The notes below the pieces were generated by a model. The model saw only the letters and a program-made list of their open reading frames with translations, was not told the origin of the DNA and did not search any database. DNA of 24,822 nucleotides from a virus, in the IMG/VR virus record IMGVR_UViG_3300005466_000518, positions 1-24,822 of that record; one strand, written 5' to 3'. Every line of letters starts with the position of its first letter. Positions within the stretch are counted from its first letter, which is position 1. This document shows positions 13,488-19,792 of this stretch, one piece after another. Position numbers and translations under genes: made by a program.

Positions 13488-15402
13488 CGTCGTAGACCCG
13501 CTGGTAGTAGCGGTATGGATCGCCCCGTTTGCCCAGCCCGAGCTTGCGCACCTGACCCTCGCGGACCAGCTCGCCGAGGACCCGCAGAATGTCGGCCGGC
13601 GCGCCCGTCACCGCTTCTTTCAGCTCGCCCGTGCTGAGCGCGTCGTCGGGGTTTGTCGGCAGGTTCGCCAGAATGTCGCGGCGCAGCACCTGGTCACGCA
13701 CGACGTCGGCATCGCCGAGCGCGGTATAGGTGTGTGGTTCCTGCGGCCCGAGCTCGACCAGCAGCTTGTCGGGCGTCTCCTCGAACCGACTGATGCCCTC
13801 AAGCAGGCGCTGCCGCTCTTTGCCCGCGGTATTGCTGCCGAGCAACCGCTGCAGATGCAGCACGATGTCGACGGCACCGGCGTACGCCGAACTGCCCCGC
13901 CCACTGTCCCCCACGTCGCCCCCCGACTTGCGATCGTGGCGTGACACCAGCACGGCCAGCCCAGCGCCGGCCGCGGTTTGTAGCGGCTCCATGACCAGCA
14001 ACGCGGTCCCGGCGCTGTTCTCGGCATCGCCGCGGATGCCGCTGAACTGCCCCAGGGTGTCGACAATCAGGATCCGCGCGCCCACCTCGGCGGCATGCGC
14101 CTGAGCCTGCGCGACGACGGCGTCCCACTTCAGGCCGATCGCCTTCGGCCACAGCAGGACGTGCAGGTCGTTCCGCCCGAGCAGCCCAGCGCGGCGCAGG
14201 TTGCGTTTGAACGACGGCCCTGACTGTTCCGTCAGGTAGACGATCGGCGTGTAGGTGGTGGCCTGACCGAGAAATGGCTCGCCCTCGAGGATGGCCCGCA
14301 CCATCGCCAGCACGAGCGTGGTCTTGCCAGATTGCTTCACTTTCCCGTCCAACTCGGCGATGAGGCCGCCCCCGAGCAACCCGTGGGCATACCAGGTGAT
14401 CTGCTCGTCTTCCATCACCGCGATCTCCGCGGCGGTCAGCCATTCCACCAGCCGCGGCCGGGCCGAGTGCCCCGTGCCGTTGCGCCGGTCCGTCCCCGCG
14501 GCCGGGCTCTGCAGCACTATCCGCCGCGGCCCCTGTGACTGCACCGCGCGCGCGACGATGATGCGGTACCGCTCGCCGGCATCACGCCGGCCCGAGAACT
14601 TCGTCCAGCCGAGACTGGCGTCACGCTCGACGAGCAGATCCTCGACGAAGTGCGGCGCACAGCCCGCGTCGAGCAGCGCCACCGCCAGCGACCACAGCGA
14701 ATAGCTGCGGTCGATCTGTCCCGTCTGCGAGTTGGTGTCGAAGGTTCGTCCGTACCAGCGCTCAAGGGCCTCGCCACGCAACGCCACCGGGGGGTCGCCC
14801 GGCGTGCGCGACACGGTCGCCGTGCTCGGCGGCGGCTTCTGTTTGGCCCGCAGCATGTCCGTCGCCCAGCCAGGCTGCGGGACCACCGGCGGCGCGATCG
14901 GCATACCCTGCTCGGGCTGCAGCCAGGTGTAGCTGAGCAAACTCTGATGCCGACTCGGCGGCACGACGGCATAGCCGGCGCTCAGCAGGTCGTACTCGCC
15001 GGTCTGCGTCAGCCGATAGATCGGGCAGTCGGCCGTACGCGCGTAGAGGTGATGCTCGTGTCCGGGCCCGCCGCCCGACGCAAATGACAGGGTTGGCGGC
15101 ATCCCGCGGGCATCGAATTCCGCCCACCAGGCGATGCTGTCGGGAGCCAGGTCGACGAGTCCAGACCGCGCGAGGTCGATGCCGATATTCGCCTGCGGCC
15201 ACGACGTGAACCAGCGCGTGATCTTAGACGGGTCGGTCGTCGCATCCTCGAGCCCATTCATCGTCCGCGGGTGCTTGCCCGTGTTCCGCCCGCAGTCGGC
15301 TTTCTTCGGGCAGTCGCAGACGCCGTTGTCATCCGGCGTGTGCAGCGGCACCACCAGCCAGCCGAGGTGGGCGTAGTGCAGCGCGGCCTCGAGCGGCGTC
15401 AC
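13480..15402 (-). CDS. Primase-polymerase / AAA helicase fusion
   Basis: The protein is 640 residues from GTG 15402 (GTGA overlap with the nuclease before it). Residues 1-160 are a Prim-Pol (archaeo-eukaryotic primase) domain: AHLGWLVVPLHTP, a Cys-rich knuckle CDCPKKADCGRNTGKHPR (29-46), the first catalytic strand GLVDLAPDS (81-89), SGGGPGHEHHLYAR (109-122) and GEYDLLSAGYAVVPPSRH (135-152). The usual D-x-D is A-P-D here. Residues about 200-300 are a helical linker. Residues 320-560 are a RecA-like AAA_25 helicase domain with Walker A KVKQSGKTT (354-362) and Walker B RILIVDT (443-449). The C-terminus resembles a winged helix. It should prime and unwind phage DNA at the fork. Confidence 0.9.
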   Translation of the reverse strand: MTPLEAALHYAHLGWLVVPLHTPDDNGVCDCPKKADCGRNTGKHPRTMNGLEDATTDPSKITRWFTSWPQANIGIDLARSGLVDLAPDSIAWWAEFDARGMPPTLSFASGGGPGHEHHLYARTADCPIYRLTQTGEYDLLSAGYAVVPPSRHQSLLSYTWLQPEQGMPIAPPVVPQPGWATDMLRAKQKPPPSTATVSRTPGDPPVALRGEALERWYGRTFDTNSQTGQIDRSYSLWSLAVALLDAGCAPHFVEDLLVERDASLGWTKFSGRRDAGERYRIIVARAVQSQGPRRIVLQSPAAGTDRRNGTGHSARPRLVEWLTAAEIAVMEDEQITWYAHGLLGGGLIAELDGKVKQSGKTTLVLAMVRAILEGEPFLGQATTYTPIVYLTEQSGPSFKRNLRRAGLLGRNDLHVLLWPKAIGLKWDAVVAQAQAHAAEVGARILIVDTLGQFSGIRGDAENSAGTALLVMEPLQTAAGAGLAVLVSRHDRKSGGDVGDSGRGSSAYAGAVDIVLHLQRLLGSNTAGKERQRLLEGISRFEETPDKLLVELGPQEPHTYTALGDADVVRDQVLRRDILANLPTNPDDALSTGELKEAVTGAPADILRVLGELVREGQVRKLGLGKRGDPYRYYQRVYDDD

Positions 15403-15764
15403 GCGGCGAACGTCGCCTCGATCTCAGGCCAGTCAGACGGTCGCCACACCTTGGTGTCGATGCCGCACGCCGCCAGTTCAGCGATGACCTGCGTCTGATA
15501 CGGGCTGACCGGCCCGCGCTGCGTCTTCAACTCGCGGAGCATGAAGCGTCCTTTCCGTGGATGCCAGAACGCCCAGTCGGGCCAGCCATAGGCGTCGAGG
15601 CGATTGACGCCCATGACCGCCCCGAAACTCTTGCGGGTGTGGTAGCCACGCCAGCCGCGGAGCGCCGCGAGCAGGATGACCCGCTGCTCGAAGCGCTCCT
15701 CTGAGATGCTTCCGCGCCGCGTGGTCGCACGACCTGGACGACGGACACGAACTACCCTCGGCAT
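15399..15764 (-). CDS. VRR-NUC-type nuclease
   Basis: The protein is 121 residues from ATG 15764. After a basic N-terminus come ERFEQRVILLAALRGW, then GWPDWAFWHPRKGRFMLRELKTQRG (about 61-85) with the catalytic PD...(E)xK pattern: Asp of GWPDW, Glu and Lys of ELK. QTQVIAELAACGIDTKVWRPSDW is the usual C-terminal end of VRR-NUC proteins, which pair an SxxQ-like helix with a final strand. Stand-alone VRR-NUC proteins in phages are thought to be structure-specific nucleases or Holliday-junction resolvases. It is coupled to the primase-helicase. Confidence 0.88.
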   Translation of the reverse strand: MPRVVRVRRPGRATTRRGSISEERFEQRVILLAALRGWRGYHTRKSFGAVMGVNRLDAYGWPDWAFWHPRKGRFMLRELKTQRGPVSPYQTQVIAELAACGIDTKVWRPSDWPEIEATFAA

Positions 15765-15777
15765 GCCCGCGACTGGG

Positions 15778-16005
15778 TCACCCGCCGAGACTCACTTTTC
15801 GCCGCACGCGGCGCTGGACGGCGGCGGCCGTCGGCTCGCCCATGATGACTGCGAGGCGGTCCGCCGGCAGGCCGGTCACATCAGCGTCAAACACCCGTTT
15901 GATGCCCTGGATCAACGCAATCGCGCTGATGACGCGCCCGAGCTCGTACGGACTGAGGTCCCCGGCGTACTCCACGAGCAGATGCTTCCGGCCACCGTCG
16001 TCCAT
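15778..16005 (-). CDS. Small hypothetical protein
   Basis: The protein is 75 residues. Its ATG overlaps the stop of the ssDNA-binding-like gene (TAATG arrangement). The sequence has two helical stretches, LSPYELGRVISAIALIQGIKRVF and AAAVQRRVRRKVSLGG; the second is basic. The middle LPADRLAVIMGEPTAAAVQRR could be a helix-turn-helix, but without a clear signature. No family recognised. A DNA-binding accessory of replication is plausible from context only. Confidence 0.65.
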   Translation of the reverse strand: MDDGGRKHLLVEYAGDLSPYELGRVISAIALIQGIKRVFDADVTGLPADRLAVIMGEPTAAAVQRRVRRKVSLGG

Positions 16006-16526
16006 TAGCCGTCGATACGCCGCCGCGGCCGCGCGGCAGGCACCGTCAATGGCTCGATCTCAGCCTCGGGCTCGGGTTTGCCGCGGCGCGGCTTGTCGGG
16101 TCGCAGCAGCACGAGCTGCAGGCGCTCGTTGCCGTCGGGCGTGACCTTGACCTCGAAGCTGCCGCGCGCAGTCTTGCCCACCAGCCCCTCGGCGAAGCCG
16201 TCGTCGATAAGCTGGTCGACCTCCTCGTCGGACATCTCGCGACCCATGAACGCTTCGATGTAGCCGCGCCCCTTTGACGTACGGAACGTCGAGTCGCTGC
16301 TCCAGGCCCACAGGTCGAAGAGCTCGCCCGTGCGCGGGTTCTCGAACGCAGTGTCATCGTCGCGGTAGATGTTCATCTTCCAGACGATCGCCTGAGCACC
16401 CTTGCTGTCGGCGAACTGGCTGTCGCGCTCCTCGATCTCGAACAGCTTGACGCGGTAGGAAGTGGTGTCGTCGAAGTCGTCGTCGATAGACAGGCTGAAG
16501 CCTGAAGAGCTGGGCCGTCTGGGCAT
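16005..16526 (-). CDS. Probable phage ssDNA-binding (OB-fold) protein
   Basis: The protein is 173 residues; AAGGA lies 6 bases before ATG 16526. The core begins TSYRVKLFEIEERDSQF and continues with AIVWKMNIYRDDD and LFDLWAWSSDSTF, then GRGYIEAFMGREMS and LVGKTARGSFEV. Phage proteins with this order (a strand describing ligand, LWAWTS-like strand, EAxxGR helix, xGKxxxxxVE strand) are commonly predicted to have an OB fold and bind single-stranded DNA. The C-terminus is Pro/Arg-rich instead of the acidic tail of bacterial SSB. Position at the head of the replication genes supports the role. The call is by analogy and not by a diagnostic motif. Confidence 0.6.
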   Translation of the reverse strand: MPRRPSSSGFSLSIDDDFDDTTSYRVKLFEIEERDSQFADSKGAQAIVWKMNIYRDDDTAFENPRTGELFDLWAWSSDSTFRTSKGRGYIEAFMGREMSDEEVDQLIDDGFAEGLVGKTARGSFEVKVTPDGNERLQLVLLRPDKPRRGKPEPEAEIEPLTVPAARPRRRIDG

Positions 16527-16573
16527 GCTGGTCCTTCTTTCTGGAATGGCCGCAAGAGCGGCGAATGCGGATA

Positions 16574-16819
16574 TCAGCGTCCCGCCCCGACCAGGCGCAG
16601 GGCCTCCGCCCCGAGTCGCCAGCCGAGGTAGAACAAGCCCCCCGTCAGCACCATCCCCCCGGCGACGCCCCCCACGCCAGCGGCCAGGATGAGCGCGACC
16701 AGGAGGCGGTCACCCCACGACATGCCCTTCGGTGGCGCGCCGGCGCGGGTGATCGGATGCCGCTCGGGGGTGGGCCAGCGGATCGCCTGGGGCGGGTTCA
16801 GATTGCCGTTGGTCGTCAT
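16574..16819 (-). CDS. Small membrane protein, possible holin
   Basis: The start is ATG 16819, preceded by GAGGAGGA; its ATG overlaps the stop of the tiny upstream gene. The product is 81 residues: a polar N-terminus (MTTNGNLNPPQAIRWP) of about 35 residues and a hydrophobic C-terminal part, LLVALILAAGVGGVAGGMVLTGGLFYLGW, long enough for one or a tight pair of transmembrane helices with a Gly-rich middle. Two genes upstream is a lysozyme-like protein with a signal peptide, so a holin or pinholin is possible. Other membrane roles are equally open. Confidence 0.65.
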   Translation of the reverse strand: MTTNGNLNPPQAIRWPTPERHPITRAGAPPKGMSWGDRLLVALILAAGVGGVAGGMVLTGGLFYLGWRLGAEALRLVGAGR

Positions 16820-16950
16820 TCCTCCTCCTCGCAAGTGACACAGACGTGATCGGCAGTCCAGCATTCGGCCATCGCCTCGTCGTCGGGCGCGTGCTCGACG
16901 CAGTACGCCGGCGTTGGCCCTGGCTCTTGCTGCACCGGGTGCCAGTGCAT
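16816..16950 (-). CDS. Tiny acidic Cys-containing protein
   Basis: The frame runs from ATG 16950, overlapping the stop of the lysozyme-like gene (ATGA), to a TGA overlapping the next ATG. It encodes 44 residues: MHWHPVQQEPGPTP, then YCVEHAPDDEAMAECWTADHVCVTCEEEE. Cys at 17, 30, 37 and 40 with His at 20 and 35 could bind a metal ion. Coupling on both sides supports real translation. Its last codons are GAG GAG GAG GAA, which also form the ribosome binding site of the following gene. No family recognised. Confidence 0.6.
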   Translation of the reverse strand: MHWHPVQQEPGPTPAYCVEHAPDDEAMAECWTADHVCVTCEEEE

Positions 16951-17423
16951 CAGCACAGCCCCCGCGTGATGACCTCAAACTCGCGCCCCCGTCCGACGCG
17001 CAGCATCCACGCGACTGCTTCACGATTCGCCGCGGCGTTGAACACCGAATACCCCGCCTGCCCTTGCGGCGTGCTGCGCCACGTGCTCGGCAAGAATTGG
17101 CCGAGGCCAGCTGCGCCTGAGCGCGGGTTGACTGCGGTCGGCACACCCCGCGACTCGTGCCAGATAACGCATTCGACACGTGGGCTGGACGTTGCCGCCG
17201 GCGCGGCTGGGGCGAGCGTGCGCATATGCCCCTTGTCCTCGCCGACGGCAGCCAGGTACGTCTGTGGCTCGAGCCCGGTCGTATTGACCGCGCCGGCCAA
17301 CAGGACCGGGTCGACGTCGTTCTCGCGCGCCACCGTCTCGATGTCTTCGGCCGCGTGCACCTTGACGGCCCCGCCGAAGACGACGGTCAGGCCGAAGACG
17401 GCCGCCACGGTCAGGCGCGCCAT
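16950..17423 (-). CDS. Secreted lysozyme-like / lytic transglycosylase
   Basis: The protein is 157 residues. Residues 1-24 form a signal peptide or signal anchor (MARLTVAAVFGLTVVFGGAV, then KVHA before AED). The domain near 83-140 contains CVIWHESRGVPTAVNP with Glu90 in the place of the catalytic Glu, then SGAAGLGQFLPSTWRS and NREAVAWML. This order (ESxxxxxA.N....GxxQ..psTW) marks the SLT/Rpf lysozyme-like superfamily that cuts peptidoglycan glycan strands. Cys85 and the C-terminal Cys157 might form a disulfide. It sits in the early operon rather than beside the virion genes, so it may be a sec-exported endolysin or a wall-remodelling enzyme. Confidence 0.82.
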   Translation of the reverse strand: MARLTVAAVFGLTVVFGGAVKVHAAEDIETVARENDVDPVLLAGAVNTTGLEPQTYLAAVGEDKGHMRTLAPAAPAATSSPRVECVIWHESRGVPTAVNPRSGAAGLGQFLPSTWRSTPQGQAGYSVFNAAANREAVAWMLRVGRGREFEVITRGLC

Positions 17424-17680
17424 CAGCCCTCAGCCTCGCGCTCGATCGCTAGCGCAATCAGGTAATCGAGCACGTCCTGCAGCAGCGGCACCAGGCCCGC
17501 CCACGACGCCGTGCGCTCGATCGCCAGCGCCTGGCCGATCTTGACGCCGAATTCATAGCTGGCGATGGGATCGTCGGCCCGCTCGGGATACTTCGCCCGC
17601 CAGGCGAACCAGGCGCTCTTGGCATCCGTCGGCTTTTTGTCCACGCGGGGCACAGCAACGCCCGAGGTTGTGTTCACCAC
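17423..17680 (-). CDS. Small hypothetical early protein
   Basis: The protein is 85 residues; the frame begins with two GTG codons (17680 and 17677), and either could start it. The stop overlaps the lysozyme-like ATG (ATGA). The N-terminal part is KKPTDAKSAWFAWRAKYPERADD, the C-terminal part a long amphipathic helix (LVPLLQDVLDYLIALAIEREAEG). No Cys, no signal peptide. No family recognised. Its place near the early promoter suggests expression soon after infection. Confidence 0.65.
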   Translation of the reverse strand: MVNTTSGVAVPRVDKKPTDAKSAWFAWRAKYPERADDPIASYEFGVKIGQALAIERTASWAGLVPLLQDVLDYLIALAIEREAEG

Positions 17681-17685
17681 CAGGC

Positions 17686-17886
17686 TTAGGCCGCCGGCCG
17701 CCGTCGGCGCTCGAGTTGCGGATAGCGGCGATCGATGTGCTGCTCGGCGACGATGTTCAGATACGCCAGGGCATCCCGACGGTCGGCTTCGGCCAGGGCG
17801 TGCAGCTTGCGCCAGCGTTCCTCGTCAAACTCAAGCGGCCCCAGACGGAAGGCGCGGGCCGGCCGGGGCGGGGTGGTCTGGGTCAT
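17686..17886 (-). CDS. First gene of the early leftward operon, hypothetical
   Basis: The protein is 66 residues. It has a proline-rich start, then a helical, charged region (FDEERWRKLHALAEADRRDALAYLNIVAEQHIDRRYPQLERRRR). The ATG at 17886 lies only 6 bases after a CAGACT -10 element and lacks a Shine-Dalgarno sequence, so a leaderless mRNA is likely. Being first behind the putative repressor-controlled promoter, it could have a regulatory task such as an anti-repressor or Cro substitute, but it has no recognisable helix-turn-helix. No family recognised. Confidence 0.65.
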   Translation of the reverse strand: MTQTTPPRPARAFRLGPLEFDEERWRKLHALAEADRRDALAYLNIVAEQHIDRRYPQLERRRRPAA

Positions 17887-17892
17887 GGGGCC

Positions 17893-17927
17893 AGTCTGCG
17901 GTGTCGCAACCGCAACTCAAAAGCGCA
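17893..17927 (-). promoter_or_regulatory. Bipartite element copy 1, candidate early leftward promoter
   Basis: Read on the minus strand: TGCGCTTTTGAGT, 15 bases, GCAGACT. It contains TTGAGT and CAGACT hexamers 16 bases apart, and the ATG of the first early gene begins 6 bases further. The same 35-bp layout recurs at 18403 and 19351 on the plus strand. Confidence 0.6.
17897..17914. promoter_or_regulatory. Candidate repressor operator in the early promoter
   Basis: TGCGGT and ACCGCA, perfect inverted 6-bp arms with a 6-bp spacer, fill the space between the -35 and -10 hexamers of the early promoter. This is a typical location for a CI-like operator. A second copy was not found in the window, which is unusual for phage operators. 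Confidence 0.45.
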
Positions 17928-17945
17928 GTGAATCCACCACTTTTC

Positions 17946-17974
17946 TTAACCTGCCCGTGACCGTGCGCTACACT
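17946..17974 (+). promoter_or_regulatory. Candidate repressor promoter
   Basis: TTAACC and TACACT are separated by 17 bases. Transcription would start near 17981, about 24 bases before the repressor ATG at 18005. It is divergent from the early promoter, and the two -35 regions are about 25 bases apart, so one regulator could control both. Confidence 0.5.
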
Positions 17975-18004
17975 ATCCAGTGATACCCTAGGCGGTGCTT
18001 AGGC

Positions 18005-18274
18005 ATGTCGCACTGGAACGGTACTGAGGCTATTCGCCAGATGACTGACAAAGGATCATCTGGGGAAGTGCTAGTGCCCAGTTTGAACTACTATCGCCGC
18101 CGCCTCGCGTTGTCCCAGGAGAATCTGGCCGAAAAGGCCCACGTCGCGAAATCGACGGTTCGCCGCGGCGAACAGGGCTTGCCAGTCCGGCCATCCAGCG
18201 TCCAGAAGCTCGCCCGGGCGCTGCACGTCAAACCCTGGGAGCTGCAGCAGCCCGCGCCGGATGTAAACGCCTGA
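18005..18274 (+). CDS. XRE/CI-type helix-turn-helix repressor
   Basis: The protein is 89 residues. The domain near 27-80 is a typical HTH_3: LNYYRRRLALSQENLAEKAHVAKSTVRRGEQGL with the recognition helix around VAKSTVRRGE, then PSSVQKLARALHVKPWELQ. There is no C-terminal peptidase or dimerisation domain as in lambda CI, so it is a short, Cro-sized regulator. The frame allows ATG 18005 or ATG 18041; neither has a strong ribosome binding site. Its divergent setting against the early operon and next to the integrase makes it the likely immunity repressor or excision/early switch protein. SOS cleavage is not expected, so induction must use another route. Confidence 0.85.
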   Translation: MSHWNGTEAIRQMTDKGSSGEVLVPSLNYYRRRLALSQENLAEKAHVAKSTVRRGEQGLPVRPSSVQKLARALHVKPWELQQPAPDVNA

Positions 18275-18288
18275 GCGTTCGCGAACGC
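18275..18288. repeat. Perfect 14-bp palindrome after the repressor gene
   Basis: GCGTTCGCGAACGC begins directly after the repressor stop codon. It lacks a following T-run, so it is a weak terminator candidate; an operator for the downstream PAS gene is equally possible. The 248-base gap 18275-18522 otherwise holds no convincing gene. Confidence 0.45.
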
Positions 18289-18402
18289 CCGTTCTAAAGT
18301 ACCGGCCGGCAACGGGTAGGCATCCCGAAATGAATCCGATATGCTCTTGATTCGGTGCACTGGCAATGGCGGCTAAACTTTCACAAAAACTGACCCATTT
18401 CG

Positions 18403-18437
18403 TGCGCTTTTCACTGACTGGATAGCCGCCGCAGACT
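18403..18437 (+). promoter_or_regulatory. Bipartite element copy 2, before the PAS gene
   Basis: TGCGCTTTTCACT, 15 bases, GCAGACT. It differs from copies 1 and 3 in the two S positions of the first block (CAC for GAG). It would give a transcript starting about 80 bases before the PAS gene, which has its own ribosome binding site (GGAGGGCGAGGGG). Confidence 0.5.
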
Positions 18438-18522
18438 GCGTCGTATTCCATTTCGGGACAAGCGCGACGGCAGACCACACCGCCCGCTGCCCATCGCCAG
18501 GAGGGCGAGGGGATGACGATCG

Positions 18523-19329
18523 ATGGCAGATAAATCGGGCCACGACAGACCGCACGGCTACGTTCCACCTGGCCGACGTCCAGGCTTCAGTATGTCCGCA
18601 GAGGATGTGCTCGCAAAAGCTGAGGCGTACGAGCGCCGCACCCGCACACCCAAGCTGGCCGAATTCCTGCGCACGGAGAACATTCAAGCCAATGGGGTCC
18701 AGCGGGGAATCCTGAGTCCGACGCAATTCCGCGCCTGGCGCCGGGGCTACGGCCTGGACTATCCGATGGTGCCGCTGGCCGACGAGGCAGACCGCCGCGT
18801 GGTGGTTTTCTACGTCGACGACCGGCCGCCGCATGTCGTGCGCTGGGTCGCCGGCAACATCGCAGCGGTCTTCGGCTATGAGCCTGCCCAGGTGCTGCAG
18901 GCACCGTTTGCGGACCTGGTCTGCGGGCTGCAAGCCGCGGCGGTCCACCACCTCTTTGCCGCCCCCCGCCGTGGTGCCGCGCATCATCGCACGCCACCCA
19001 ACCCGCTGTGCCTGTTGCGTCAGGATGGCCGCGAGCTGCACGTCCAGGTCCATGCCCACTACGGAGCCCGGAGCGGGGCCTGGTACACCACCGTCGCTGA
19101 GCTCGATTCGGCCGTTGAGGCCGACGACGCCGAGCCACTTTTCAACGTCGAGCCGTATCTGGTCGCCCCGATGGCGCTGACCGTCAAACGCTCCCTCCGC
19201 GGGCATAGCGCCGGCCGCGCGGCGGTCACCGGCCATGTCGGGAGCGGCAAGTCCTTCCTGTTTGCCCGTGAGACCACTCGAGCCTGGCTCGAGCACGCCG
19301 AGCGCCACCTGGGTCAGGACGAAGGCTGA
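18523..19329 (+). CDS. PAS-domain regulatory protein beside the repressor
   Basis: The protein is 268 residues. The start at ATG 18523 follows GAGGGG by 10 bases. Residues about 25-80 are helical (MSAEDVLAKAEAYERRTRTP and ILSPTQFRAWRRGYGLDYP) and may bind DNA or a partner. Residues about 85-205 look like a PAS fold: VVVFYVDDRPP, VRWVAGNIAAVFGYEPAQVLQAP, a linker, then LCLLRQDGRELHVQVHAHYG and GAWYTTVAEL, the usual strand order with the FGY-E-A/E-x-LG-like helix. The C-terminus has GHVGSGKSFLF, a P-loop-like string, yet only about 28 residues follow, too few for an ATPase. It may sense a ligand or redox state and tune lysogeny. That role is inference. Confidence 0.75.
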   Translation: MADKSGHDRPHGYVPPGRRPGFSMSAEDVLAKAEAYERRTRTPKLAEFLRTENIQANGVQRGILSPTQFRAWRRGYGLDYPMVPLADEADRRVVVFYVDDRPPHVVRWVAGNIAAVFGYEPAQVLQAPFADLVCGLQAAAVHHLFAAPRRGAAHHRTPPNPLCLLRQDGRELHVQVHAHYGARSGAWYTTVAELDSAVEADDAEPLFNVEPYLVAPMALTVKRSLRGHSAGRAAVTGHVGSGKSFLFARETTRAWLEHAERHLGQDEG

Positions 19330-19350
19330 GTCTGAAACTGCGCTATTCGC

Positions 19351-19385
19351 TGCGCTTTTGAGTGATTGTCGCTGGGCTGCACACT
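19351..19385 (+). promoter_or_regulatory. Bipartite element copy 3, before a small gene
   Basis: TGCGCTTTTGAGT, 15 bases, GCACACT. The first block plus a flanking base is a 14-bp exact inverted copy of the one at 17915-17928. The ATG of the next gene begins 7 bases after CACACT, again suggesting a leaderless mRNA. Confidence 0.55.
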
Positions 19386-19392
19386 CAGCGAC

Positions 19393-19611
19393 ATGGTCGC
19401 TCACCAGCCGCTGCCGCACGAACTCCTTGAGGAGCTGGCCGACCTGGTCGCCGATCGGCTCGACCAGCGCCATGCCGAGCAGCATCTCAATGCCGCCACG
19501 ATCAGTGCCAAGTGGACTGATCGGCTGGCGAACACCTTGCGCGACATCCGCCTGCGACGGCTAGCCTCAGAAGGTCGTGCAGACGTGGTGGGAGATCAGC
19601 CAGAGTCCTGA
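19393..19611 (+). CDS. Small hypothetical protein downstream of the PAS gene
   Basis: The protein is 72 residues from ATG 19393. The frame is open further upstream with a TTG at 19366, but that would place the promoter element inside the gene. It is helical throughout: PLPHELLEELADLVADRLDQRHAEQHL, then AATISAKWTDRLANTLRDIRLRRL, with a polar tail. There is no Shine-Dalgarno sequence, and the start lies 7 bases behind a -10-like element. No family recognised. The helix pair could be a small DNA-binding or excision-factor-like protein, but this is only position and composition. Confidence 0.6.
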   Translation: MVAHQPLPHELLEELADLVADRLDQRHAEQHLNAATISAKWTDRLANTLRDIRLRRLASEGRADVVGDQPES

Positions 19612-19792
19612 CTATCAGGCCTGGGCACACGCGCGACCGAGCGGCCGCACCGCCCGGCTGCTGCGGACCCTGGACGAGATCCGCCGCTTACGCGGGGCGG
19701 TGCCAGCGGATGGTGGGGTCGCCTGCGACGTCGAGGACCACCGCCTCGACGAGATCAGGCAGGACCCGTCCCCACTCGGCGTCGGTGAATGA
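19577..19792 (+). CDS. Doubtful small ORF overlapping the recombinase end
   Basis: A GTG at 19577 opens a 71-codon frame that overlaps the previous gene by 35 bases and then runs antisense to the last 105 bases of the recombinase. The first part, TWWEISQSPDYQAWAHARPSG and LLRTLDEIRRLRG, looks like a plausible small protein; the part over the recombinase (after residue 37) looks like shadow sequence. It may be real, with a convergent overlap, or spurious. Without it, the stretch 19612-19687 would be non-coding. Confidence 0.3.
   Translation: MQTWWEISQSPDYQAWAHARPSGRTARLLRTLDEIRRLRGAVPADGGVACDVEDHRLDEIRQDPSPLGVGE

Noticed and set aside
18275-18288. Intrinsic terminator after the repressor gene
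   Set aside because: The palindrome lacks a T-run and a loop of normal size, so it was kept only as a palindrome.
18373-19485. Long open frame on the minus strand (370 codons) over the PAS gene
   Set aside because: The plus-strand frame has a ribosome binding site, upstream element and PAS-like pattern; the minus frame has no recognisable domain and would cross the promoter element before 19393.
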